64,000 nt of DNA, taken from the NCBI RefSeq assembly GCF_028401415.2, contig NZ_CP171821.2, positions 868,001 through 932,000 on the forward strand, written 5' to 3'. Below are positions 42,136 to 51,715 of the stretch, piece by piece. The notes under the pieces are model-generated. The model ran no database searches, had not been told where the DNA came from, and was given only the letters and a program-made list of their open reading frames with translations. The translations under genes were made by a program, and so were the position numbers. The stretch's first letter is position 1. Every line of letters starts with the position of its first letter. Origin of the DNA: Glaciecola sp028401415. GTDB taxonomy: Bacteria > Pseudomonadota > Gammaproteobacteria > Enterobacterales > Alteromonadaceae.

Positions 42136-43098
42136 GTGTCTAAATTTTTAACTGACATTGCTCAATTTATGCGCACAAAGCGCTACAGTATCAGAACTGA
42201 AAAGTCATATATTGGCTGGATAAAAGCCTTTATTCGATTTCATAAATATAAACATCCTAAAATGCTTGCAGAAAATGAGGTAGAGAGCTTCTTGAATTTT
42301 TTAGCTAATGAGAAAAAAGTCAGCGCCTCAACGCAGAACCAAGCGCTTTGCGCGATCGTCTTTTTGTATAAACACATACTTGATCGGGAGCTGATAAATT
42401 TACACTTCGGTTATAGTAAAACACCAAAAAGACTTCCAACGGTATTAAGCGAGGGTGAAGTTTCTGAAATTCTTGCAAATTTAAAAGGAATTCATCATCT
42501 CATTGCTTGCATATTATATGGGTCAGGCTTGAGGATTAGCGAAGTCTTGAGGCTTCGGATAAAAGATATCGACTTTAATTATAAAACGATATTTGTATTT
42601 AGAGGCAAAGGCCAAAAAGACCGAGTTTCAATGCTTCCCCATTCGCTGATAGAGCCGCTGAAAGAGCAAATTCAAAAAGTGAAGAAAATACATGCCAGAG
42701 ATCTAGAAGATGGCTATGGTGCAACGTCCCTTCCCACCAGTTTACATAGAAAATACAAAAATGCTTTGAAAGACGCGAAATGGCAGTACATATTTCCTTC
42801 AACTACCCGATGTCGCCATCCGGCCGACGGATATGTTTGCCGACACCACTTACACGAAACGGCATTTCGTAAACAGTTGCGCACTGCGGTATTGGCGTCC
42901 GGTATCGACAAGCAGGTGAAAGCACATAGTTTTCGCCATTCATTTGCCACAGAAATGCTAAAAGCTGGGGCTGATATCAGAACCTTGCAAGAGCTACTAG
43001 GCCATACCGATATAAGAACAACTGAAATCTATACTCATGTAATTGGCGACAAGTTCTCTGGTAAAAAAAGCCCACTGGACCGAATAGCCTCGTCTTAA
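42136..43098 (+). CDS. intI: integron integrase (tyrosine recombinase)
   Basis: A 320-residue tyrosine recombinase with the catalytic residues in GSGLRISE (Arg I), HSFRHSF (His-x-x-Arg) and LGHTDIRTTEIYTHV (His and nucleophile Tyr). The insertion ARDLEDGYGATSLP ... WQYIFPS is the integron-specific domain that separates IntI from other Xer-like enzymes and holds the folded attC strand. GTG start at 42136 follows AAGGATT. It reads away from the array. I see no LexA-like CTGT-N8-ACAG upstream. Confidence 0.96.
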   Translation: MSKFLTDIAQFMRTKRYSIRTEKSYIGWIKAFIRFHKYKHPKMLAENEVESFLNFLANEKKVSASTQNQALCAIVFLYKHILDRELINLHFGYSKTPKRLPTVLSEGEVSEILANLKGIHHLIACILYGSGLRISEVLRLRIKDIDFNYKTIFVFRGKGQKDRVSMLPHSLIEPLKEQIQKVKKIHARDLEDGYGATSLPTSLHRKYKNALKDAKWQYIFPSTTRCRHPADGYVCRHHLHETAFRKQLRTAVLASGIDKQVKAHSFRHSFATEMLKAGADIRTLQELLGHTDIRTTEIYTHVIGDKFSGKKSPLDRIASS

Positions 43099-43158
43099 TT
43101 GCTAAGGTAAAACTACCAACAGGATCGATACTATAGAAGGAGCAGCTTGAGACTTAAA

Positions 43159-43620
43159 TCAATAATGAATATTCATGCGCTTTAACCAATGCACCCACCA
43201 CCATGCGGGGCCAACTAGCAAATAACGCAAGTCTTCGAAAAACGAAGGTTTTTTACCTTCAATTTTATGTCCCACAAATTGCAGGACCCACATCACCACA
43301 AATAAAGCTAAACAAAACCAAAAAACCGATATATCAAGCATTATCAGCAACTTTATACCGCCGAACACGGCAATGGTTAGCAAGGTCATAGCAGCGCCAA
43401 TTGGACCAGAGAGTTTGAAATAGTAATACAATGTTGGAATAGCCAAAATGTGCGCCCAAGTGATATTGAATGTCGCAATAAACTCCGGCACCGGAATAGC
43501 CCAAATTAAGCCAATGGTAACGAAATAAATGCTTGGCACTGCTATAGCATGAATTAAGATATTGGTTTTGTTTTGATGGCTTTCGCCGTAATGATTAATA
43601 AGACGTTCTATTTCGCGCAT
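43159..43620 (-). CDS. Mpo1/DUF962 family membrane protein
   Basis: A 153-residue membrane protein with HYGESHQNKTNILIHAIAVP at the start and HKIEGKKPSFFED near the end, the His-rich motifs of the Mpo1 (2-hydroxy fatty acid dioxygenase-like) family. It has four membrane helices. It likely works in lipid metabolism with iron bound by the His residues. It marks the return to ordinary chromosome after the integron. Confidence 0.85.
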   Translation of the reverse strand: MREIERLINHYGESHQNKTNILIHAIAVPSIYFVTIGLIWAIPVPEFIATFNITWAHILAIPTLYYYFKLSGPIGAAMTLLTIAVFGGIKLLIMLDISVFWFCLALFVVMWVLQFVGHKIEGKKPSFFEDLRYLLVGPAWWWVHWLKRMNIHY

Positions 43621-43846
43621 GGATATGCTTCCACTTTTTGTATGTGTTTGAATGCGTTTAAAGCACTAAGCGCTTTAGCTACATTCCTCTGCAATTACGA
43701 TTTTGCAACATAATTGTTATAGGAAGTTTACAAAAACAATTGCCTGTCAGCAACAATATCGCTATTCAATCATGCCTTGTCTGTGCATTCTCACCTGCCC
43801 TTGCTACCATTACTCGCAAATTTCAGCAGCAAACTCATCATTAATA

Positions 43847-45739
43847 ATGACCAGTCACTACATTACCTATCAAATTACGCCTATAGATGTAAACGAACAT
43901 TTGTTTGAGGTGCTAATGCATGCTCAGTTACCCGAATTTGTGGATGATAAGCTTATTGTGAGCTTGCCAGCATGGATACCAGGCAGCTATATGATCAGAG
44001 ACTTTGCGCGAAACATCATCCAAATTGATGTGCAAGAGCAAGATCTGGCGCTTAAAAAACTGGATAAACAAACTTGGCAACTCAATCTAACGGATACTGC
44101 AAAAGAATCGTTCCGTTCGGTTACCTTAAAGTATCGAATATTCGCCTACGACTTATCAGTGCGAAGTGCCTACATCAATCATGAATACGCGTTTTTTAAT
44201 GGCACCAGTACTATGCTACAGGTCAATGGTCATGAATCTTTACCGCATTACATGCAGTTATTAGGAACCGAGCAGACTCAAAGCTGGAAAATTGCCACCG
44301 CAATGCCGTGTTTGAATTATGATGCAAACACAGGTACTTTTACTGAACTAGCGGCAAACGTACAATTATCCGCCGCGAGCCTCCCTGACGCACTCAATCC
44401 AAATGCACCCGCTTATTTAAGCGACAACTACGATATGCTTATTGATCACCCGGTGTTGATGGGTAATTTGTGTATGCAGAGCTTCGAGGTACTTGGCGTG
44501 ACCTTTAATGTGGTGTTTACCGGTGAAGAAACCATGGACTTAGCGCGCATATGTGAAGACTTAAAGCCCATTTGTGAGCATCACATTAAACTGTTTGGAG
44601 AGTGCCCAGTAAAAGAATACTGGTTTATGACACTATTATGTGCAAATGGCTATGGTGGGTTAGAGCACAAGAGCTCTACGGTATTACAATTCGCAAGATT
44701 CGACCTACCCATGGCGGGCGACAGTAGCGTAAATGATGACAAAAGCGAACAATACCAACAATTTCTGAGCCTGTGTTCTCATGAGCTATTCCACACTTGG
44801 CACGTCAAGCGGATCAAGCCATACATGATGGTGACACCCGATTTAAGTCAAGAAAGCTACACACCTCAGCTATGGATTTATGAAGGCTTTACGTCTTTAT
44901 ATGATGATCTGACACTTGCTCGTACGAGTTTAATTAGCCCCTTAGACTATTGCCAAATTTTAGGAAAGAGCTTTACCCGTTTAATGCGCAATCCTGGCAG
45001 ACACTTGCAAAGCATTAGTGAATCGAGCTTTGATGCTTGGACACGCTTTTACAAGCAAGATGCAAGTTCAACCAATCATATTGTCAGTTACTATCTTAAA
45101 GGCTCACTTGTTGCGCTTGCCTTGGACATAACATTGCGCCAGCAAAGTAATAGCAAATACTGTTTAGATGATGTGATGCGCATATTGTGGGAACAAGCCG
45201 GTAAACAGGAAACTGGTACGCTCGACGATGTGATTTCAAAAATATGTAAAACGCATTTTTCACTAGATATTGAAAGCTTTTTGCATGTAGCTGTGAGCAC
45301 CACCATGGATATGCCGTTTAACTCTATTGTAAACGGCATCGGCTTGACACTGCACATGCGTGCGCGTGAGCACAATGATGACAAGGGAGGTAAGCCTGTC
45401 AAACAGCCATTAACTCGCGATATTGGCGCGCAGTTTGAGCAACAAAGCAATGGTCTGAAAGTAACCCAAGTGCTCGCAAGCTCTGCTGCTGCACAAAGTG
45501 GCATTCAGCTAAATGACGTTATAGTGGCCAGCAATGGATTTAAAGCAAACTATTCGCTAATGACTCGCCAACTCGCCAACACTAAACTTGGCAGCGCTGT
45601 GAAACTGCATGTCATGCGCGACGAGCAGTTAATTGAGATAAACCTTATCGCGAAACCACCCGCGCTCGACACATGTTATCTAACGATTGAAGATGAAGGC
45701 GTGTTTAAGCAGTGGCTAGGCATAGATAAACCCAACTAA
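43847..45739 (+). CDS. M61 family metallopeptidase with PDZ domain
   Basis: A 630-residue glycyl aminopeptidase-like enzyme. An N-terminal beta domain (LPAWIPGSYMIRDFARN) is followed by a gluzincin core with zinc motif HELFHTW (first His about 312) and downstream Glu in WIYEGFTSLYDD, and a C-terminal PDZ domain (about 520-610). ATG at 43847 gives the family N-terminus; the ORF extending to 43703 adds a Cys-rich non-family segment. No signal peptide is evident, so probably cytoplasmic. Confidence 0.9.
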   Translation: MTSHYITYQITPIDVNEHLFEVLMHAQLPEFVDDKLIVSLPAWIPGSYMIRDFARNIIQIDVQEQDLALKKLDKQTWQLNLTDTAKESFRSVTLKYRIFAYDLSVRSAYINHEYAFFNGTSTMLQVNGHESLPHYMQLLGTEQTQSWKIATAMPCLNYDANTGTFTELAANVQLSAASLPDALNPNAPAYLSDNYDMLIDHPVLMGNLCMQSFEVLGVTFNVVFTGEETMDLARICEDLKPICEHHIKLFGECPVKEYWFMTLLCANGYGGLEHKSSTVLQFARFDLPMAGDSSVNDDKSEQYQQFLSLCSHELFHTWHVKRIKPYMMVTPDLSQESYTPQLWIYEGFTSLYDDLTLARTSLISPLDYCQILGKSFTRLMRNPGRHLQSISESSFDAWTRFYKQDASSTNHIVSYYLKGSLVALALDITLRQQSNSKYCLDDVMRILWEQAGKQETGTLDDVISKICKTHFSLDIESFLHVAVSTTMDMPFNSIVNGIGLTLHMRAREHNDDKGGKPVKQPLTRDIGAQFEQQSNGLKVTQVLASSAAAQSGIQLNDVIVASNGFKANYSLMTRQLANTKLGSAVKLHVMRDEQLIEINLIAKPPALDTCYLTIEDEGVFKQWLGIDKPN

Positions 45740-45767
45740 ATTAGTTCACTAAGCGATACGTTCACCC

Positions 45768-45792
45768 AAGAGCGCTGCGAAACGCTCTTTTT
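45768..45792 (+). terminator. intrinsic terminator after the M61 gene
   Basis: Stem AAGAGCG / CGCTCTT with an 8-base loop followed by a T run, 28 bases past the stop. Confidence 0.75.
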
Positions 45793-45861
45793 GCGCAATT
45801 GGCGAATTGTTTCATTTAGCGCTACTTTTAGCCTAAGTGAATACGTGAGTCTAAAAGCAAA

Positions 45862-47049
45862 ATGCGAGAAAAAGTTAATTTTAAAAGCGGGGAAAACACC
45901 TTATCCGGGCTTCTTGAGAAACCCTCGGGTAAAATTAAAGCATATGCACTATTTGCACATTGTTTTACCTGCGGCAAAGACATTGCTGCCGCCAGCAGGA
46001 TATCGACCAGCTTGGTTGAACACGGTTTTGCAGTATTACGATTTGATTTTACGGGGCTTGGTAATAGCGACGGTGACTTTTCAAACACGAACTTTTCATC
46101 TAATTTAGACGACGTACTCGCTGCCGCCGCATATTTATCAGAGCATCATCTCGCACCGCAAATGCTGGTGGGGCACAGCCTTGGCGGCGCTGCTATGCTG
46201 TCTATTCAAGATAGACTCCAAAGCGTCAAAGCAATTGTCACCATCGGCTCCCCTGCAACGGCTAAACGTGTGGTGCAAAATTTTGTGGATGATATCGGTG
46301 AGATTCAAAATACCGGACTTGCCCATGTTAAACTTGGCATGCGCAGTTTTACGATCAAAAAACAATTTTTAGATGATTTAGACAAATACTCCCACAAGCA
46401 TTTTTCACTAGCAGGTAAGGCCTTGCTGGTCATGCACTCTCCCATTGATGAAATCGTCCCAATTTCACAAGCCGAAAAAATATATCAGTGGGCGAAACAT
46501 CCTAAAAGCTTTATCAGTCTAAACAAGGCTGACCATCTACTTACTAACAAAGCCGACACTGAATATGTGGCAAAAGCCATTTCTGGTTGGGCAGAAGCGT
46601 ATATAGTGGATGAAAGCCATCAGGAACGTGCCACATTAACTCACAGCGATGTGCTTAACGTAGAAGAAAAAGACCACAAATTTACGAATTTAGTCTTGAG
46701 TAATGAGCATGCATGGCTAGCTGACGAACCCATCGAAATGGGCGGGCAAAACTTAGGCCCCTCTCCTTTTGAACATCTGAAAGCGGCCTTGGGCACCTGC
46801 ACATCCATGACAATTCGAATGTACGCAGATCTTAAAAAATTACCACTTGAGCATGTATCAGTGTCTGTAAAACATCAAAAAAATGATGATGGCTCGCAAA
46901 CCCTTGCCCGCGAAATTTCACTCATTGGAGATGTTACCGACGCCCAGCGGCAGAGGCTCTTAGAAATCGCAAATAAATGTCCCGTACACAAAACCCTAAG
47001 CGGCACTTTGCACATTGATAGCGTATTGGCACCTAAGCAAAACGCCTGA
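45862..47049 (+). CDS. alpha/beta hydrolase - OsmC fusion protein
   Basis: A 395-residue two-domain protein. Residues about 1-250 are an alpha/beta hydrolase with nucleophile elbow GHSLGGAA and late Asp/His (HSPIDEIVP, KADHLL). About 255-395 is an OsmC/Ohr-like domain with the two redox Cys in GTCTSMT and NKCPVHKT. OsmC proteins reduce organic hydroperoxides by a thiol mechanism. The fusion is known in many proteobacteria; it may couple hydrolysis of an oxidised lipid to its reduction. Confidence 0.92.
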   Translation: MREKVNFKSGENTLSGLLEKPSGKIKAYALFAHCFTCGKDIAAASRISTSLVEHGFAVLRFDFTGLGNSDGDFSNTNFSSNLDDVLAAAAYLSEHHLAPQMLVGHSLGGAAMLSIQDRLQSVKAIVTIGSPATAKRVVQNFVDDIGEIQNTGLAHVKLGMRSFTIKKQFLDDLDKYSHKHFSLAGKALLVMHSPIDEIVPISQAEKIYQWAKHPKSFISLNKADHLLTNKADTEYVAKAISGWAEAYIVDESHQERATLTHSDVLNVEEKDHKFTNLVLSNEHAWLADEPIEMGGQNLGPSPFEHLKAALGTCTSMTIRMYADLKKLPLEHVSVSVKHQKNDDGSQTLAREISLIGDVTDAQRQRLLEIANKCPVHKTLSGTLHIDSVLAPKQNA

Positions 47050-47256
47050 ATGCCATGTATGATTTATCAAGCTGTTAACGACCTGTTTTTCAAAACGTAA
47101 TAACTAATTAGCAAATAAAATAATCATTGGTAAAAATTAGTAGTTGTTATCGTTACTTAACATCTTAGAATGTCGTACCATAGTCACATCCAGTCAGTAC
47201 CGATAAGAAACAATCAGCTATCGGTGTCACTAGCAACAAGCGAACAAAGGAACTTT

Positions 47257-48723
47257 ATGAAAGCACAGTCAGATATTGCCGTCGTCGGGCTTGCCGTTAT
47301 GGGCGAGAATTTAATCCTTAACATGGCCAGCAAAGGCTTTACTGTAACGGCTTATAATCGCTCTTATCATAAAGTGGAAAGCTTTTTAGCGGGGCGAGCG
47401 AAAGACAAGAGTATTCGTGGCGCTGATTCTATTGAAAGCTTACTAGCATCTCTTTCTTCGCCTCGAAAAATCATGCTGATGGTAAAATCCGGAAAGCCCG
47501 TTGATGATTTTATTGAACAGCTGCTTCCTCACCTCGATAAAGGCGACATCGTTATTGATGGCGGCAACAGCCAGTTTGAAGATTCAAACCGCCGCACTGC
47601 CTCATTGGGTGAAAAGGGCATTTTATATGTTGGTGCGGGTGTATCTGGTGGTGAAGAAGGTGCTTTGCTTGGCCCATCGATTATGCCAGGCGGCAATCCT
47701 GATGCATGGCCGCACGTTAAACCTATTTTCCAAGCTATTTCCGCTAAAGTGAAAGATGAAAATGGTGAGCTAACCGTGCCGTGCTGTGATTGGGTAGGCG
47801 AAGCTGGCGCCGGACACTTTGTAAAAATGGTACATAACGGCATTGAATATGGTGATATGCAGATTATCTGCGAGGGGTATTTAATCATGCGCGACTTGCT
47901 TGGCATGTCCGCTGATGAAATTCAGGCCGTGTTTGAACAATGGAAGCAAACTGAGCTTTCAAGCTACTTAATTGACATTACCGCCGACATTCTGGCTTAC
48001 AAAGAAGATGGCGAGGCACTTGTTGAAAAAATATTAGACACCGCAGGCCAAAAAGGCACCGGCAAATGGACAGGCGTGACGGCCTTGCACTTAGGCGTGC
48101 CACTTACTCTCATTGGTGAAGCGGTTTTTGCCAGATGTTTATCTGCGCTCAAAGATCAGCGTGTTGCGGCTGCATCCGCAATTTCAGGCCCTGCAAAAAC
48201 CTTCAGTGGTGATAAAGCGGTGTTTATAGAAGATTTAAAACACGCCCTTCTCGGCGCTAAAATTGTATCTTACGCTCAAGGCTTTGCCTTAATTCAAGAG
48301 GCCGCTAGCGAGTACAGTTGGAAACTAGACTATGGCTCAATCGCTATGATGTGGCGCGAAGGCTGCATAATCCGCTCAGTATTTTTAGATAACATAAAGC
48401 AGGCTTACGACAAGCACCCTGACTTAGACAATCTGATGCTCGACTCTTACTTCAATGACATGTTAGCAAAATCGCAAACCGGCTGGAGAAATGTCATTGC
48501 GGCTGCAACGCTAAATGGCGTGGCAATGCCTTGTATTTCAGCAGCACTTAGCTACTTTGACGGCTATCGCACGGCAGATTTACCTGCCAACCTGTTGCAA
48601 GCACAGCGCGATTACTTTGGCGCGCATACCTATGAACGCAAAGACAAGCCCCGTGGAGAGTTTTTCCATACCAATTGGACAGGGCGTGGAGGAAACACCT
48701 CTTCAACCACTTACGATGTGTAA
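47257..48723 (+). CDS. gnd: 6-phosphogluconate dehydrogenase, decarboxylating
   Basis: A 488-residue enzyme of the pentose phosphate pathway, producing ribulose 5-phosphate, CO2 and NADPH. It has the Rossmann motif VVGLAVMGENL, the substrate motifs GAGVSGGEEGA and AGHFVKMVHNGIEYGDMQ with catalytic Lys/Glu, and the family's C-terminal FHTNWTGRGGN. ATG at 47257 follows AAAGGAAC; the upstream extension to 47170 is rejected. Confidence 0.96.
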   Translation: MKAQSDIAVVGLAVMGENLILNMASKGFTVTAYNRSYHKVESFLAGRAKDKSIRGADSIESLLASLSSPRKIMLMVKSGKPVDDFIEQLLPHLDKGDIVIDGGNSQFEDSNRRTASLGEKGILYVGAGVSGGEEGALLGPSIMPGGNPDAWPHVKPIFQAISAKVKDENGELTVPCCDWVGEAGAGHFVKMVHNGIEYGDMQIICEGYLIMRDLLGMSADEIQAVFEQWKQTELSSYLIDITADILAYKEDGEALVEKILDTAGQKGTGKWTGVTALHLGVPLTLIGEAVFARCLSALKDQRVAAASAISGPAKTFSGDKAVFIEDLKHALLGAKIVSYAQGFALIQEAASEYSWKLDYGSIAMMWREGCIIRSVFLDNIKQAYDKHPDLDNLMLDSYFNDMLAKSQTGWRNVIAAATLNGVAMPCISAALSYFDGYRTADLPANLLQAQRDYFGAHTYERKDKPRGEFFHTNWTGRGGNTSSTTYDV

Positions 48724-48740
48724 AAAGTCCATTTAGCAGA

Positions 48741-48769
48741 TAACCTGAATCGTGTTTAAGGAATGGTGC
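48741..48769 (+). repeat. partial copy of the palindromic repeat at 62899
   Basis: About 29 bases just after gnd match one arm of the 206-bp palindromic element near the window end at roughly 26 of 30 positions (AACCTGAAT, GTGTTTAAG, AATGGTGC). Confidence 0.5.
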
Positions 48770-48784
48770 TTAGCGATTTTCTCT

Positions 48785-49303
48785 CTAAGCGCCAAACACT
48801 TCTCTTAATTTCAAACCGACAGCCGTTGAATACCCAAACGAGCTACTAACCACTGCCCCGCTTTCATCCAGTAGATAATAGCTTGGATAACCCTGTATTT
48901 GAAAACGCTGCTTGAGTTCCTGCGTGCCCATAAACACCTCTGCCAACACTGCATGCTCACTCACAAAAGCCTCGATTTCTTCCTGGCTTTGGTAATCTAA
49001 CGCTATGACTACGACGTTAACTCTATCCTTATTCAGGTATTCCAAGTTATCAATACTCAAGGCGCATATTTGACACCATGGCGCAAAGAAGTAAATCAAG
49101 TTTGGCTTGTCCGTAACCAGCATAGGCTTTACTTCACCGCTTAGGGTGACGAGCTGGCTTTGCGGCACGCTCACACTACCGTCACTATCAAGCATATTTC
49201 TCGATTGCCAAGCCATAACTGCAAATATCACAACGGCAAATATGGCGATATCTCGAAGCCACAAAAGCAGTTTACGGCCGCTTGCACTGCTACTTTCTGG
49301 CAT
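48785..49303 (-). CDS. membrane-anchored thioredoxin-like protein
   Basis: A 172-residue protein with an N-terminal anchor (about 15-31) and a periplasmic thioredoxin fold carrying the active site FFAPWCQICA (CxxC) and cis-Pro in GYPSYYL. It resembles TlpA/DsbE-like oxidoreductases and suppressor-of-copper-sensitivity proteins. It probably handles disulfides in the periplasm. Confidence 0.88.
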   Translation of the reverse strand: MPESSSASGRKLLLWLRDIAIFAVVIFAVMAWQSRNMLDSDGSVSVPQSQLVTLSGEVKPMLVTDKPNLIYFFAPWCQICALSIDNLEYLNKDRVNVVVIALDYQSQEEIEAFVSEHAVLAEVFMGTQELKQRFQIQGYPSYYLLDESGAVVSSSFGYSTAVGLKLREVFGA

Positions 49304-49443
49304 ACATGATCCCTCAATAATGATGTGCGTCTCAACTGCATGATGACAATGCTGTAATTGTCTTTTTATTGCCTAATCTATGATGTGTAATTGGCTTGAT
49401 ACATACCATGAAGCCTTAAACCATCTAGAACGCTCTCTTTAGG

Positions 49444-50658
49444 CTATCTAGCAGCGAGCACCGCTTGCTGAATACGTTGATACATTGCCTGTCGAGCCGC
49501 AATTTCTCTACCTCCAGAGGCATTTTCCCAATTGCTGTTGAGCGCAATCACTAAATCTAGCTGGGGATCAATAAATAAGCCTTGGCCAAATATACCTTTA
49601 CCCTCAAAACTGCCATCGTTTGACGTCCACCATTGAAAGCCATAGCCGCCGGTTGATGAGCCAATATCAGCCTGAGTGGTAACGGCTTTTTCCCACCATC
49701 CGTCTGGAACGATGGATTCAGTCGAAGCAGCTGACTCCGATGCTTTTATTTGCGACAGCACATACTGCCCAAATCGCAAATAGTCGCGGGTAGTCGCTTG
49801 GATACAGCACCCTCCAATTTCGTTGCCTGTGGCACCTAAAATCCAGGTAGCATCTTGTTCGGCGCCTATTTTTGACCAAACCTTTTCAGATAAATACTCC
49901 GAGAGTGTTTTGCCCGTGGCTTCAACAATCAATAATCCAATCAGGTTAGTTTCACCCGTGCTGTATAACCATTGACTACCAGCAGGCGCAGCCCTTGAAA
50001 GGCTTCTCATATAGCTCGCTGTGGCATCCACGCCATCGTCTGCTTGTTCAAAGTTGAACTTTGATACATCTGAATTTGGGTCGCTGTAGTCTTCATTCCA
50101 CTTCACGCCAGAGGTCATGGTAAGCAATTGTTCTATGCTTACATCGTCATATACGCTGCCTCTCATATCATGAATATAATCGCTCACTTTGTCGTCTAGG
50201 CTGGTAATAAAGCCATCTTTAATTGCTGCACCCACCAAGGTTGAGGTAAATGATTTTGCCACTGAAAAGCTTGTCCATTTTTCGTCAGCATTAAAGTCCA
50301 ATCCGTACTTCTCAAGTACAACCTTCCCCTTATGCATCACGATTAGCGCAGCTGCTCGATTTTCTCGCATGTAATTTTGCAAGTAATCATCGTCAATACT
50401 TAAGGGATCACCCTTATTTAATGCAAATACGGAATCAGTGCTCGGCGCTTCGCCTTTTAAAACTGTTCGCAAAGGCAGGATGTTGATCTTTTCAATGGAA
50501 CGAAAGCCTGCATCACGCTGAGCTGTGCTCCAAAACAGCACATTTTCGTTTGCGGGCGGATTCAGCAATAAGAATCGAACACTTTTATCAAGACTAAACC
50601 AAGCGACCGCTGCTACAACGAGAAGCGTAAGCAGTATCCCCGCAATCCACTTTTTCAT
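49444..50658 (-). CDS. serine hydrolase, class C beta-lactamase family
   Basis: A 404-residue protein with an N-terminal membrane anchor (about 3-21) and a beta-lactamase/esterase domain. The SxxK motif is SVAK (Ser132, Lys135) and the Tyr motif is in LYSTGETN. The KTG-like third motif is weak. Such proteins act as esterases, D-aminopeptidases or penicillin-binding proteins rather than true AmpC enzymes. Periplasmic. Confidence 0.88.
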   Translation of the reverse strand: MKKWIAGILLTLLVVAAVAWFSLDKSVRFLLLNPPANENVLFWSTAQRDAGFRSIEKINILPLRTVLKGEAPSTDSVFALNKGDPLSIDDDYLQNYMRENRAAALIVMHKGKVVLEKYGLDFNADEKWTSFSVAKSFTSTLVGAAIKDGFITSLDDKVSDYIHDMRGSVYDDVSIEQLLTMTSGVKWNEDYSDPNSDVSKFNFEQADDGVDATASYMRSLSRAAPAGSQWLYSTGETNLIGLLIVEATGKTLSEYLSEKVWSKIGAEQDATWILGATGNEIGGCCIQATTRDYLRFGQYVLSQIKASESAASTESIVPDGWWEKAVTTQADIGSSTGGYGFQWWTSNDGSFEGKGIFGQGLFIDPQLDLVIALNSNWENASGGREIAARQAMYQRIQQAVLAAR

Positions 50659-50721
50659 ATCTTTCCTTTATTTGACTTGCTGTTATGCGTCTTTGTCAGC
50701 GCTTTTTTACGTGAGGCATTG

Positions 50722-51675
50722 TCACTCGGGCAAATCGACCAGCAAACCTGGATCTAATCGCTCGCGATACCAATTAATACGCCAATCTAAATGCGGCCCG
50801 GTTACTCGCCCTGTTGCGCCAATTTCACCAATAAGGTCACCTTGCTCAACGCGTTGCCCCACGCTCACATGAATTTTACTTAAATGGATAAAAGTAGATG
50901 ATACGCCAAAGCCGTGATCCATAATGAGTGTGCCGCCTGAATAGTACATATCGTCATGCGCTAGGCTGATTACGCCGCCGGCAGGTGCAATAACAGCTGT
51001 ACCCACAGCATTTGCCACGTCTAATCCAAAGTGAGGTCGTCGTGGCTCGCCATTAAATACGCGCTGGGAACCATATACGCCAGAAATTCTGCCCTGTGCA
51101 GGTAAGATAAAGTTTTGTTGAAAGTTGTCCAACTCAGAGCGCACGGCTCTGGCGCTTGCAATTTGGCGATTGTCCTGACGGATGCGTGCAAGCACTTCTT
51201 CAGGTGGGCTAACATATTTTTGCGCCACACCTTCGATGCGATCGATATCATAAGTTCGTTTTGCCAGCTTAAGTATTTTACTGTGCTTTTGGTGTAATGG
51301 CGTATTCAGACTTTGGCTGTCTTTGCTGGAACTTGGTAATTCCCAGCTTAAGCGATGTTCAAGCTGAGCATCTCGACCGAATCCAAAAACAAACGCGCCG
51401 GTACTTGATAGGTCAATCGCCTCATCGTTGAGCCACACTTTACTACCTGGGGGTAACTGACCGCGAATCAGGCTGCCTTGCGTCATTTCGCCTTTAAGCT
51501 CAATCTCTTGCGGCATTGCATCTCGCGCAGACGACGCGTCTTGAGCAACAGCACCCGACATTAACGGCATGCAGATTAATGCAAATCCAACTAATGCGAA
51601 TAAGAAAAATCGCGTTTGCTGAAACCTAAATTTACGCATTAGCTCAACAGAGTACTTTACAAACATAGCGCTCAT
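50722..51675 (-). CDS. M23 family metallopeptidase
   Basis: A 317-residue protein with a signal peptide (about 15-45), an N-terminal beta domain and a C-terminal LytM domain. The HFGLDVAN (HxxxD) and HLDWRINW (HxD/H-like) motifs are present; the second usual His is seen in TFIHLSK. ATG follows GAGGAAG. It is a periplasmic peptidoglycan endopeptidase. Confidence 0.9.
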   Translation of the reverse strand: MSAMFVKYSVELMRKFRFQQTRFFLFALVGFALICMPLMSGAVAQDASSARDAMPQEIELKGEMTQGSLIRGQLPPGSKVWLNDEAIDLSSTGAFVFGFGRDAQLEHRLSWELPSSSKDSQSLNTPLHQKHSKILKLAKRTYDIDRIEGVAQKYVSPPEEVLARIRQDNRQIASARAVRSELDNFQQNFILPAQGRISGVYGSQRVFNGEPRRPHFGLDVANAVGTAVIAPAGGVISLAHDDMYYSGGTLIMDHGFGVSSTFIHLSKIHVSVGQRVEQGDLIGEIGATGRVTGPHLDWRINWYRERLDPGLLVDLPE

Positions 51676-51715
51676 ACTACTTCCTCAACACACCTTCGAT
51701 GTTTCTTATCACGAC

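Noticed and set aside
42136..43098. IntI as a XerC/XerD recombinase
   Set aside because: The additional integron-specific domain between the catalytic boxes and the adjacent attI/attC array identify an integron integrase.
43703..43846. N-terminal extension of the M61 peptidase
   Set aside because: The extra 48 residues are Cys-rich and unlike the family; the ATG at 43847 gives the usual start.
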